This document shows positions 15,161-23,183 of a stretch of DNA of 23,183 nucleotides, in pieces. The position numbers and the translations under genes were made by a program. Every line of letters starts with the position of its first letter. Position 1 is the first letter of the stretch. Where the stretch lies: positions 282,653-305,835 of the forward strand of contig BFEA01000135.1 of NCBI GenBank assembly GCA_003427395.1, read 5' to 3'. Under the pieces are notes generated by a model. The model searched no databases. It was not told where the DNA came from and worked only from the letters and a program-made list of their open reading frames with translations. This DNA is from Chara braunii. Lineage: Eukaryota > Streptophyta > Charophyceae > Charales > Characeae.

Positions 15161-16138
15161 TCTCCTCTCAAGTTCATTCATTTCTTTTTGCAATTGGTCG
15201 GCATTGTGCTTTATCGTGAATTTGTACTTTGAAATTGGCCAGGATCGTAACAGTTTAGTTTTTGCTCTTTCTTTATTAATAAATATGGAGAGCACGGGTT
15301 TATTTTTTATTTTTTTTTAAACTAATAATATGGCGAGTACGGGTTCCCAAGTCTACTCTGCAATTGCATACGTGTATGAGAACGTGTGAATTCGTCGTGG
15401 ATTGAAGTTTAATCGGGCACATAACACATGTGCATAACACACACTGAACCACACCACAATACCATAACTCTTTTTTTCCGCAAATGGGTTGTAAGTCATA
15501 ACAACGGGTTTACTTTTGTTTCGAGCTTCTGTCGGTTAACTGTCTGACAAATCCACTGAAAGGATTCACGCTGCAGACACACCAGTCCCAGTCCCAGGGT
15601 CCCACTGTGTCCCAGTCCCAGGCTGTCCCGGTAGGATAGGCCGTAGGGTCCATATAGGTTGAAGCGTCGTAGGTTGATATAGGTGCCGGTACCCGAAACG
15701 TCCCAGGCCGGTAAAAGTCAGTCTGGTACCCGACAAGCAAAAGTCCAGTCCAGTCCAGTCCCAAGTCCCAAGTCCAATTTTGCAGCATGTCCCAGGAAAG
15801 TCCGGAAGCTGCCGGACCAACAAAATGTTCCGCGGCAGACAGGTTGAGGCCGACCGGTACCGGTCTGAAGCAGGCTAAGCCAAGTCAAGCCAAGTCCTAT
15901 ATCTAGCTGCTACAGTGCGGCGGCTCATGACTTGGTCGATTGCAAGATGTGGACGTCCTGCTGAAGGAGGAAGGGGACGCTTGAGAGTTAGTGCAACTTG
16001 GGCAGTTTGCGACTGAAGGAGGAAGGGGACGCTTGAGAGTTACTCCATGGCTAGGGTAGAAGAAAGGTAGCAAGGAGGGTGGCCATAGCCGCCGAGTGTG
16101 AAGCTTTTACCTGAGTGGGTCTATCCAGGGTTACGATC
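15161..16138. other. No gene recognised; low-complexity and duplicated segments
   Basis: 15581-15780 is rich in CCCAGTCC-type words whose minus-strand translation is Trp/Asp/Gly-rich. A ~28-bp direct repeat, GAAGGAGGAAGGGGACGCTT followed by GAGAGTTA, occurs near 15963 and 16015. GGTTAACTGTCTGACAAATC near 15534 has a relative near 16609. Confidence 0.5.
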
Positions 16139-16247
16139 TACATCCTTCCCCCGAACACAACGCGCGGTCATTCTAGCTGTATTTGGGGCATCTTTCAGTC
16201 TAAATACATCTATAATGGCCGTGTGTTGTATTCGGGGGAAGAAGGTA
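16139..16247 (-). mobile_element. Hairpin MITE (family H), reverse-oriented
   Basis: Arms start CCTTCCCCCGAACACAAC and end TTGTATTCGGGGGAAGAAGG. The loop (CATCTTTCAGTCTAAATA) is the reverse complement of the 13606 loop, which sets the orientation. Arms differ at about five sites; two of these are CG in one arm against TG in the other, suggesting decay of methylated CpG. TA lies at both ends. Confidence 0.75.
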
Positions 16248-17024
16248 GGGTGGAGAGTCTGGAGACAGAGAGTGAAGTAAGTGGAGTGAACCAAGCCAGA
16301 GAGAAGAGTGGGGGTGAGAGAGAAGCCATAGCCATCAGCTGGTTGAGATCAGTTCTGTGTGTATGTGTGTGCGGCAGAGCTGCTAAAGACAAAAAACATT
16401 TCTTCTTTGTATAATAATGATAATTTTTTTTGGAGACGACTTGCTCATGTGTTGATTGTATGTCAGCTTTGGCTTCTCACGTGTGAACTCTCGTATGANT
16501 GTTCATTNATGTATGCGCGGTAGAACCTGATGAGAACTNNNTTNATTTNAGTGGTATCGAACCTTTTTTTTTTTTTTTTTTTTTTTTTTNNTTTCCGATC
16601 CTCTGCTGGTTAACTCTCTGGCAAATCCACGTCATACTTCGATTTTTTTTTGCTTTTTACTTCCGTGCAAAATCCACGTTCTAATTTCAAAATCCAGGGT
16701 CGCCATTCGAACTCCGCATTCCTAAATTTGACTCCAGAGTCCAAACACCAACGGGGAAATAAAACGCAACCGAAAAAAAACAAAAAAAAAACACAACCGA
16801 ACACAAAATCCACACTGACCTCCTCTGCAGCATCCTTGCTGACGTCAGGAAACGGGATGTCGATGTCGTGCGGATAAGTCGTTTCATCGTCATCTTTCTC
16901 TTGCACTTCGAATTCGCTCCCCATGTTCGAGGTTACAACCTCAAATTTGGGAAACCGCTCAAATTTCAAATAACCCTCTTCAGGCGGTCTCAGGCTGTCT
17001 CATGCCCACGCCTTTCACAAAGCT
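16248..17024. other. No gene recognised
   Basis: Contains ambiguous bases (16499-16592), a T tract (16565-16589) and A runs. A minus-strand frame at 16610-16969 has some acidic composition but no recognisable domain. Confidence 0.45.
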
Positions 17025-17141
17025 GTCCAAATTCGCTGTATCTTGGACTGGCAAAGCAGAATCTTCCAGAAGAACAGAATCAAGAGCGGTGACAGTCACT
17101 GCTGCGACGCCATCCCAGTCCAAGATACAGCGAATCTGGAC
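17025..17141. repeat. 27-bp inverted repeat with 63-bp loop
   Basis: GTCCAAATTCGC.. to ..TTGGACTGG (17025-17051) is the reverse complement of 17115-17141 with one mismatch. The arms are followed by ACAAAG-like words on both outer sides. It is unlike family H. Confidence 0.8.
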
Positions 17142-17698
17142 AAAGTACTCGTGCGAGTATCTCTTGCGATGATGCCATGCAGGTCGACGGAGGGAGCTGT
17201 TGTGACAGCTGTCATCCCCGCTGTCGGATTCTGGACTGGCCCTGGAACGATGATCATAACGATCTCACGAACGCATACAAGCTACGTTTGCGGTCAGATT
17301 CTCGATCGACCTGACAATGATCATAACGATCTCGATGATCCAGCTCGCTCAGTCGCAACCCTCCAACCGCAGATACAGCAGCAAATCTGTAGAAAGTGCC
17401 GTGCGCCTGCGGCATCTGCAAGAAAAGAAAACAGATTTCAGTATCGTCGTGCTGCTACCTTCTTCCAAGAAGCACAATGCACCCTGATCATGAATGTATA
17501 CAAGCTACGTTTACAGTTCAATACAGTCATGATGAGGGCGCATCATGTTCGGGGGAAGAGGACAGAGCCTGTCCAAGTGTCTACGCATCGCATCTGAAAC
17601 ATTTAAAAAAAAAAAAAAAAAAGCACACAAACAACTACAGGTTCACGGACAAGGTTCCATCCCATTCTGGCGAGTCTCAAACACTTTTCTTTCTTATG
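17142..17698. other. Unassigned sequence with short direct repeats
   Basis: GATCATAACGATCTC occurs twice (about 17252 and 17319), and ATACAAGCTACGTTT occurs near 17273 and 17498. A plus-strand frame (17043-17597) runs through it without any recognised domain and overlaps the inverted repeat, so I do not call a gene. Confidence 0.45.
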
Positions 17699-17846
17699 TT
17701 TTTTTTTTTTTTTTTCCCGGTCTGCTAGTATATCCAAGTGGTTATGGAATCTGGATCCATACTTTCTGGCCTCAGACCTCATCCGTGCAAGCACAGAATC
17801 GAACCGGCGCCCAGACTACGATCCTACAGCTACTCTACTAGCCTAG
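17699..17846 (-). mobile_element. tRNA-derived SINE, probably complete
   Basis: On the minus strand, TAGGCTAGTAGAG (17846..17834) is A-box-like and GGTTCGATTC (17805..17796) is a textbook B box. A short body and an A16 tail (17715..17700) follow. The head, body and tail order and ~147-bp length fit a SINE transcribed by RNA polymerase III. No clear target duplication is visible. Confidence 0.6.
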
Positions 17847-18730
17847 GAAATGACGAAGCAACCAGTTGACGTCAGCAGCAGCAACCCAAGTACATGCAGT
17901 TGGAGACCATGAAGACCACCGCCTCGACCATGTACGTGCTCTCACGTCACTTCCCCTCTCACCCTCTCTTGCGCATGCTCCTCTTCTACTCCCACGTCCA
18001 ACCTCCTTCCAAAGACCACCGCCAATCCCCCGCTAACATCCAAGCTCAAGCCCGGCTATGGGGGCTGAGCTATGGCGCTGCCTTCTTGCAGCGCCTCTTC
18101 TTTCACACGACGCCCGCGCGCGCCGAAGCACCAGGCATCTAGCAGGCCAGCGCGAGCTCCCGCTCCAGCAGCGCTGCCGCATCCACTTGCAAGTGCCCGA
18201 ATGCCTCCTCCTCGGCCGGGCACTTTGCTATATGCAAATTGGCCTGTCTTGCTAGCCGCCTGGCCTGGCCTCACGTGCGCCCAGCAGCTTCGGGTTGGGC
18301 CAAAGCGCCTGCGCCCAGACCCGTTCAGACCATGGCCTGGGACCGAATTGGTTAGGCGTGCCCATCCACCCAGGCGCAACATGCGGCGTTCCGTGCTTCC
18401 CCTGCGTTGCTGGAAGAGCCTAGAAGTCTCACAAATGTTTCTGATTTTCGCGAGCAAGGCAGATGTAACCAACGGGCGCGTGGCAACTGTCCAGTGCCCA
18501 CCGAGGCTTTGCGAAATTGACGAATTCAGGCCTCATCGAGATTCAGGGGCCCGCCTTTGCTTCGGCCCACCACATGCTTGCTGTAGGGGCTACTTACAGG
18601 TATGACGATGAGGGCTCATACCCTCACACTCCCTCCTCCTTTACTTCGATAGTTCTCTGAGGAGTCTTCAATCAGCGGACTGCTTCCCTTTCAGTCTTCT
18701 CTCGTATCCAGAGAAAAATTGCGGTGCAGT
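17847..18730. other. GC-rich region, possible exon but unassigned
   Basis: A plus-strand frame (18072-18605) and a minus-strand frame (18056-18472) both stay open in GC-rich DNA. The plus frame ends near CAG-GTATGA (18598-18606), which would be a good 5' splice site. No domain is recognised, so coding status is undecided. Confidence 0.3.
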
Positions 18731-18828
18731 CTTCATTTTCTCTTGTGAACCACCAATCTTCCTTCGGACCCACGTGATGCTTCATTTTCTCTTGTGAACC
18801 ACCAATCTTCCTTCGGACCCACGTGATG
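18731..18828. repeat. Perfect 49-bp tandem duplication
   Basis: The unit beginning CTTCATTTTCTCTTGTGAAC occurs at 18731-18779 and 18780-18828. Because 49 is not a multiple of three it shifts the reading frame at the C-terminus of the retroelement protein. Confidence 0.95.
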
Positions 18829-19164
18829 TCTGAACCGCACTCGATACTGCATCTGCGGTTTAGGAGGTCGTCCCCCGCCTGGAGGCTTTGGTACAGGCAT
18901 CACCTTGTGCTCGATGATGATGCCGTTGATGTCAACGTGTCCATCCATGGTTGGAGGCAGCATTGACCTCCTTGAGGGTGTGCGAAAAAAAAAGGGGCCA
19001 GTTTGGACTCTGGAGGCGTGAAAAACAGGGCGAGTTCGTAAGTGGCCAGGGATTTCTGAATAATAACATATGAGGGCCCATCCCATCGAGTGCATCCCCC
19101 CAACTATGTCTAGGACTTCCCAAGGCCCAAAGTACTGCGGCGGCATGAGTTTCCTAGGTGTTCC

Positions 19165-19273
19165 TACGGTCGTCACCCGAATAGAACGCCCGGTCATTAT
19201 CGCTGCATCTAGACCGAAAGTTGTGCAAAATACAGATGTAATGACCGGGCGTTCTATTCGGGTGAAGACCGTA
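19165..19273 (+). mobile_element. Hairpin MITE (family H) inserted in the gypsy integrase
   Basis: Arms ACGGTCGTCACCCGAATAG.. and ..CTATTCGGGTGAAGACCGT with GCATCTAGACCGAAAGTTG in the loop. TA lies at both ends (19165-19166, 19272-19273). GTTCC also flanks both sides directly, so the target duplication could be TA or a longer word. It splits the last integrase block from the rest. Confidence 0.8.
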
Positions 19274-19305
19274 GTTCCTCTCCCAGCTCAGATGACTTAG
19301 CCCGT

Positions 19306-19411
19306 TAACCCAGAGTCCCAGACCCATAACCCAGAGTCCCAGACCCATAACCCAGAGTCCCAGACCCAATAACCCAGAGTCCCAGACCCATAACCCAGAG
19401 TCCCAGACCCA
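19306..19411. repeat. 21-bp minisatellite, five units
   Basis: The unit is TAACCCAGAGTCCCAGACCC plus A, with one single-base insertion. It encodes a GLGLWVM heptad on the minus strand, within the retroelement remnant. Confidence 0.92.
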
Positions 19412-20152
19412 TTCTCCTACCCGAAACGTTGATGCTCCTCTGGGCCTGTTTTCGGATGCAATGCAACCATAGCATCCTGAGCTTTCTTTATACGCTCGAC
19501 AGCCTGCAGCAGCAGCTGTTCATACACACTTGACAACGAATTCCATGCTGCCTGCCTCTGCAGTGGGCTGGTTCTCTGGGAGCAGGAAGTCAATGGCAGG
19601 TCGTGGCTTCCACCCAAGGTGTAGCTAGTTGGGAGTCGCACCCGTGGTGCTGTGCACAGCATTGTTGTATAGGCTGGAGATGACATGTAACTTCTCGTCC
19701 CAGCCGTCCTCCCTGGGCTTAATATTATGCCTCAGCAATTGTTGCACTACCCGGGTTCATCTGCTCTGCCTGACCGTTTGACTCAGGACGATTGCCTGAC
19801 GTCCGCATCTGCTTGGCCGTCTCTTGCCACAACTCACTAGCGAACTGGACGTCCCTGTCACTCGCTACAGACTTGGGCAGACCAAAATCGCGTCCCAAGT
19901 TATCTATAAACACCTTGATGACATAGTCGGTTCTTGTTGTTTCCAGCATGGCGATTAGTCTGGCGTACTCGCTGAATCTGTCCACAATACCGAAGATGTG
20001 CCGTTTGCCGCCGCTCTTGCTGGTCACGAGAGTAGAGTATCCATGAAGTAGTCCATGGAGACGCTCTGACCGGTGCCAGTAGGAACAGGCAAGGGCTTGA
20101 TAAGCCCCCGCGGTGCCTGCGTTCTTGGTTTGTCACGCTGACAGACCTGGCA

Positions 20153-20221
20153 TGTTTCTACATACTTCTTTGCATCATCCATCATCGTTTCTGCATACTT
20201 CTTCGCATCATCCATCATCAT
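20153..20221. repeat. 33-bp tandem duplication in the integrase zinc region
   Basis: The minus-strand protein reads MMDDAKKYAET then MMDDAKKYVET; the duplication is in frame, adding 11 residues next to the Cys pair. Confidence 0.85.
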
Positions 20222-20304
20222 GGTCCACTGGCAACACTGTACTACGTTTGCTGATGTTTTCTTGAACCCAAAATGACCCGGTGCATCCTGACATTCACCC
20301 CAAG

Positions 20305-20434
20305 ACAAACTGCGCAAAGAATCTCTAGATGGTACACAGCAGTCTTTTATTCCTTGCCTTTTCGAGGAACAAACTGCGCAAACAATCTCTAGATGGTACA
20401 CAGCAGTCTTTTATTCCTTGCCCTTTCGACGAAC
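20305..20434. repeat. 64-bp tandem duplication
   Basis: ACAAACTGCGCAAA..ATCTCTAGATGGTACACAGC with CTTTTATTCCTTGCC occurs twice with a 64-bp offset and a few differences. Confidence 0.9.
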
Positions 20435-20439
20435 AACAT

Positions 20440-20613
20440 GCCGTTGACCAGCAAGCCGTTGACCAGCAAGCCGTTGACCAGCAAGCCGTTGACCAGCACG
20501 AACTCATCGGAACAGCAAGACGTTGACCAGCACAAACTCATCGGAACAGCAAGCCGTTGACAGCACGGACTCAACGGAACAGCAAGCCGTTCACCAGCAC
20601 GAACTCATCGGTT
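20440..20613. repeat. 15-bp minisatellite with higher-order units
   Basis: GCCGTTGACCAGCAA is repeated almost perfectly four times (20440-20497). It is then interleaved with CGAACTCATCGGAACAGCAA to give longer units up to 20613. Confidence 0.9.
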
Positions 20614-20694
20614 GTGGCCTTAGCTTTGGCCTCGAGCTTGAACATAATCTCAGACATGATGGGATCCTTTCGATATGCAACCAGTCACCTCATG

Positions 20695-21010
20695 TAGACA
20701 CCTCGTGTAGACAGCATGGACAATGCCACGTCAGCAGTCGAAACAGGTGGCATATGCCACATCATCAATGGAGACCAGAGGCAGCGCCACATCAGAATGT
20801 AGACAAGTGGTAACGCCACGTCAGCATGCACTGTAAGCCAGAGGCAGCGCCATATCAGCATGCAATGTAGACCAGAGGTAGCGCCATATCAGTATGCAAT
20901 GTAGACCAGAGGTAGCACCACATCAGCATGCAATGTAGACCAGAGGTAGCGCCACATCAGCATGCAATGTAGCCCAGAGGTAGCGCCACCTCAGCATGCC
21001 ACCTCAGCAA
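20695..21010. repeat. 34-bp minisatellite
   Basis: The unit AGCGCCACATCAGCATGCAA plus TGTAGACCAGAGGT is clearest at 20820-20990 and more degenerate to the left. About eight units in all. Confidence 0.85.
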
Positions 21011-21575
21011 GCCTGGCGCACAATGCCGAAAGCGCCAGCATGCTGCTTCCACCTCGTGCCGTTGTCCGCATCGCCAATGTACAGCCAGCATTGAGCCAGC
21101 GTCAAGCCAGCATAATGCCAGCGTCTAGTCAAAGTTGAGCCAGCGTCAAAGCAGCATAGCAACACCGAATGCTTGCCTCACTCGAGGCCAGCCTTAAGTA
21201 GCAATTGTCGAGGCTGTCTGGCCTCGTGTGCTTTCCCCACCGTCGTCCAGATTGACTCACAGCTGAGGCCCCCGATTGTGCAGTTGCAGACTTCTCCCTT
21301 GGACCTGATGCTGTCTGCGTACCTGCATACAAACAAGTGTGCGTACTTGACCAGCGGCCTGGGCTAAGTACCTTTGACTTTGACTGTTGGGTGGACCGAC
21401 AGTTGACTAAAGTTAACTGTCACACGCCGAGGCCCTGAAGAATTTGTGTGGGGTCTTTTTTTTTCCCCTGTTTCGGCCTGGGCTGAGGGCGGCCAAGAAG
21501 GCCCTCAGATTTCCAGGAGACATATGGCATCGGTTATTGCAGAATCTTTTACGGCAAAAAAAAAAAAAAAAAAAA
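21011..21575. other. No gene recognised
   Basis: AGCCAGCGTCAA-like words recur at 21080-21150. A small palindrome, GACAGTTGACT/AGTTAACTGTC, lies near 21400. An A tract (21557-21577) leads into a GAA repeat. Confidence 0.5.
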
Positions 21576-21612
21576 AAGAAGAAGAAGAAGAAGAAGAAGA
21601 CGAAGAAGAAGG
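21576..21612. repeat. GAA microsatellite
   Basis: An AGA/GAA repeat continuous with the preceding A tract; a likely tail expansion. Confidence 0.85.
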
Positions 21613-21773
21613 AAGAATCTTTCAAGGCCAGAGAGAGCTCCACGCTTTCCAATAAGAAGAGTTTTGGACATATCGAGAGATCAAGATTTCCTACAGATTA
21701 AGAGTACGTGGATCTCAATATCCCTATGGTTTCGATTTCCATATTCGAGTTATCGTATTTTCCCTGCTAGCCC

Positions 21774-21804
<31 letters not shown>

Positions 21805-22020
21805 CTGCTAGACTACCATCCACAGTATTTCCCCTTCCCCATGTGTTGTCCCACGACGGAGCTCTTCTGCGAATGAATTTTCCCAGGCATTCGTCGAAAA
21901 AAAATTCCCCCGTAATCCGGTAGTAGGCGTAGAAGCCTTTTAAGAAAAGGGGGTCCGTAACCCCAGTCCAGTCAGTTCAACAACCGGGAAAAAGTGTGTG
22001 TCAGTTAGGTGAAAAGAGTC
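21613..22020. other. No gene recognised; internal A tract
   Basis: A 28-base A tract (21775-21802) separates two occurrences of CCCTGCTAG (about 21763 and 21803). This may be a target duplication around a very short retroinsertion. Confidence 0.5.
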
Positions 22021-22133
22021 TACCGTCTTCACCCAAATAGAACGTAGTACGGTCATTATTGCTGTATCTAGACTGAAAGGTACCCCTAGTACAGCTTCAA
22101 TGACCGTTCGTTCTATTCGGGGAAAGACGGGTA
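22021..22133 (+). mobile_element. Hairpin MITE (family H)
   Basis: Left arm CCGTCTTCACCCAAATAG.., right arm ..CTATTCGGGGAAAGACGG, loop with TGTATCTAGACTGAAAGGTA. Arms are less well matched than in the 13606 copy. TA lies at both ends. Confidence 0.75.
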
Positions 22134-22159
22134 ATTCTTCAGATAAATAAATGTGTGTC

Positions 22160-22560
22160 TACTGTCAAAAAAATGACTGAGGCATTATTTTTTCCCATCT
22201 GGGTTTTTTTTTTTTTTTACCTTGTTTATTTCCGTTTTGTTTTTCCGTTTTGCTTTTCCGGTTTTTTTTCCGTTTTTTCGAAAAATTTCCCGTTTTTTTC
22301 TTTTACCCTTTTTTTCGTTTTTTTCCTTCTTTTCTTTCTCGTTTTCCGGTTTTTTCTCCTTTTTTTCTTCGTTTTTTTCCCGGTTTTTTTTTCCGTTTGT
22401 TTTTCGTTTGTTTTTTCGGGTTTTTTCCCCTTTGTTTTTCGTCTTTTTTTTCAGTTTTTTTTTTCCTTTCCTCCCCCCCCTTTTGACGCATTAGTTCCTC
22501 CCACCTGTCTTTTGTCTTTCTTTTGGGTTTTTTTTTCTTTACGCATTGCTTCTTGCTATC
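22160..22560. repeat. Pyrimidine-rich tract with iterated GCATTA modules
   Basis: About 280 bp of T-rich DNA with CCG interruptions (22204-22490). A module like ACTGAGGCATTATTTTTTCC near 22173 recurs in altered form near 22490, 22540 and 22740. The Phe-rich frame through it is an artefact of composition. Confidence 0.7.
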
Positions 22561-22595
22561 TGATCTCTGGTGAGGTTGGTGCACAACCGATGATG

Positions 22596-22712
22596 AGGGC
22601 ATATATTCACACTACAACTTCTTTTTACTCATTTCTGGACGTAATTGCGGTCAGATACATACAGGTCTGGCGTTCATTTAAGACAGTGCTAAGTAGTGTG
22701 AATATACGCCCT
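22596..22712. mobile_element. 117-bp element with 20-bp terminal inverted repeats
   Basis: AGGGCATATATTCACACTAC (22596..22615) and GTAGTGTGAATATACGCCCT (22693..22712) pair at 19 of 20 positions. The interior is not palindromic, unlike family H. No target duplication is obvious. This is a candidate separate MITE family. Confidence 0.6.
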
Positions 22713-22808
22713 GACCATGTCTCTATTGCCCAAAAAAGACTGAAGCATTACTTCCCATTTGTTTGTTTGTTTGGTTTTTCCGGCTTTTTCGTTTTTTCTC
22801 TTTTAGAC

Positions 22809-23003
22809 CTAGCCTACCAACCGGGCCGCCCGGGTCACCTTGTTTGCTGGGCTGCCCGGCCGTGCAAGGACGACCATAGAAGGTCCCAGCAAAAAAAAAA
22901 AAAAAAAATGATAAATAACTAAAAAAGAAATACGTTATCCAGAAAAATAAACAGAACAACTTTTGCCTCAGGGTCATATCGAAATTCTTTACCAAAATTT
23001 TCA
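22809..23003 (-). mobile_element. Family A element, truncated third copy
   Basis: It starts with CTAGCCTACC (one change from CTAGGCTACC), has the CGGGCCGCCCGGG and CCCGGCCGTGCAAGGAC blocks, and retains TTTTGCCTCAGGGTCATATC. It ends near TTCTTTACCAAAATTTTC, where a TA tail of family B begins. Confidence 0.7.
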
Positions 23004-23183
23004 TATATATATTGTCACATTGTGAATCAGAGCGCAAAAAAGGGAAAAGAAAAAAGGAAAAGGAAACAAGGGGAAGGGGAAGGAGGTAAGGAAAGCTCCA
23101 CCTGTTCATAACCTCTTACGTACAAGGCCAGCCACGTGGATGACAGGTTGAGCGCTGGCTGCCCCCATCCCCGTGTGTCACAA
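23004..23183 (-). repeat. Family B repeat, cut by the window end
   Basis: ATATATATTGTCACATTGTG then AATCAGAGCGC opens the copy. The body at 23098-23183 is the CACGTGGATGACAGG variant like 12656..12950. The remainder lies beyond the window. Confidence 0.75.

Larger units (their letters stand above)
18760..20330 (-). pseudogene. Decayed Ty3/gypsy retrotransposon, integrase region only
   Basis: Minus-strand pieces in three frames cover an integrase in order. First is an H2C2-type zinc-binding region with GHFGFKKT and CQVCQRDKP (about 20155-20280). The catalytic core follows, with the first Asp in SMDYFMDTL and VDRFSEYARL, the second in SDRDVQFASELWQ, and the Glu in NGQAEQMN (19740-20060). A helical C-terminal segment (19420-19690) comes next. 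A final block has the KLMPPQYFGPWEVLD motif and a chromodomain-like end, YRVRFRHHVGPKEDWW (18790-19160). In the family this enzyme inserts element cDNA. The second Asp to Glu spacing is about 30 residues rather than ~35, so the core is deleted. A frameshift near 20027, a MITE and two tandem duplications also break it. Reverse transcriptase, gag and LTRs are not seen. Confidence 0.85.

Noticed and set aside
15510-15823. Trp/Asp/Gly-rich minus-strand frames
   Set aside because: Generated by CCCAGTCC-type short repeats; two frames are open simultaneously with similar composition, which argues against coding.
19161-19197. Methionine start of the integrase C-terminal frame
   Set aside because: The first residues (MTGRSIRV) derive from the inserted hairpin MITE, so this is not a genuine start codon.
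19306-19411. Regularly spaced repeat resembling a CRISPR array
   Set aside because: Units are directly adjacent with no spacers, and the context is a eukaryotic retroelement; it is a minisatellite.
22155-22922. 255-residue Phe-rich plus-strand reading frame
   Set aside because: Composition follows directly from a T-rich tract and then a family A element; hydrophobicity is not evidence of a membrane protein here.

Overview
The window looks like repeat-rich nuclear DNA from a streptophyte. I favour a charophyte alga such as Chara braunii, but that assignment is inference. The support is a trihelix (plant-type Myb/SANT-like) transcription factor gene, a U6 snRNA copy with the plant-type 5' hairpin, very dense microsatellites, long A/T homopolymers, and an unfinished draft assembly (a 470-base N gap, scattered Ns and a leftover library adapter). 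There is no operon structure, and I see no rRNA or intact tRNA gene. The only convincing protein gene is an intronless minus-strand trihelix gene at 7865..9448.

Layout. 1-2250: simple sequence, then a putative ~1.7-kb non-autonomous hAT-like element (344..2070) that contains a smaller element with a perfect 8-bp target duplication (807..1070). Right after it comes a small dispersed element carrying a complete type III hammerhead ribozyme (2161..2218, minus strand). 2250-5500: unassigned DNA, GT microsatellites, a second hammerhead-like copy (3506..3570), a decayed hairpin MITE and a second full copy of the 8-bp-TSD element in reverse orientation. 5500-7860: a U6 retropseudogene with poly(A) and target-site duplications, a tail-to-tail pair of hammerhead elements, TA/CA microsatellites and a tRNA-like fragment. 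7865-9448: the trihelix gene. 9840-12960: a tRNA-like SINE head, the N gap, and a nested cluster of a second dispersed family (called B here) mixed with a hammerhead element. 13040-14240: a possible Cys/His-rich exon, another hammerhead copy, a near-perfect hairpin MITE, a Nextera mate-pair junction adapter (13884..13921) that puts local contiguity in doubt, and a further hammerhead copy. 14240-18730: mostly unassigned sequence with a hairpin MITE, a separate 27-bp inverted repeat and a tRNA-derived SINE. 18730-20340: a decayed minus-strand Ty3/gypsy integrase region interrupted by a hairpin MITE and minisatellites. 20300-23183: minisatellites, another hairpin MITE, a pyrimidine-rich block, a 20-bp-TIR element, a truncated 8-bp-TSD element and a B copy cut by the window edge.

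The most interesting system is the hammerhead element. Six or more copies share the ribozyme core, and one has every canonical position intact. Stem II is compensated between copies. The element also shares its (TA)n-tailed 3' end with family B, suggesting that one autonomous retroelement mobilises both. No tool was run: all family calls come from motif recognition by eye.
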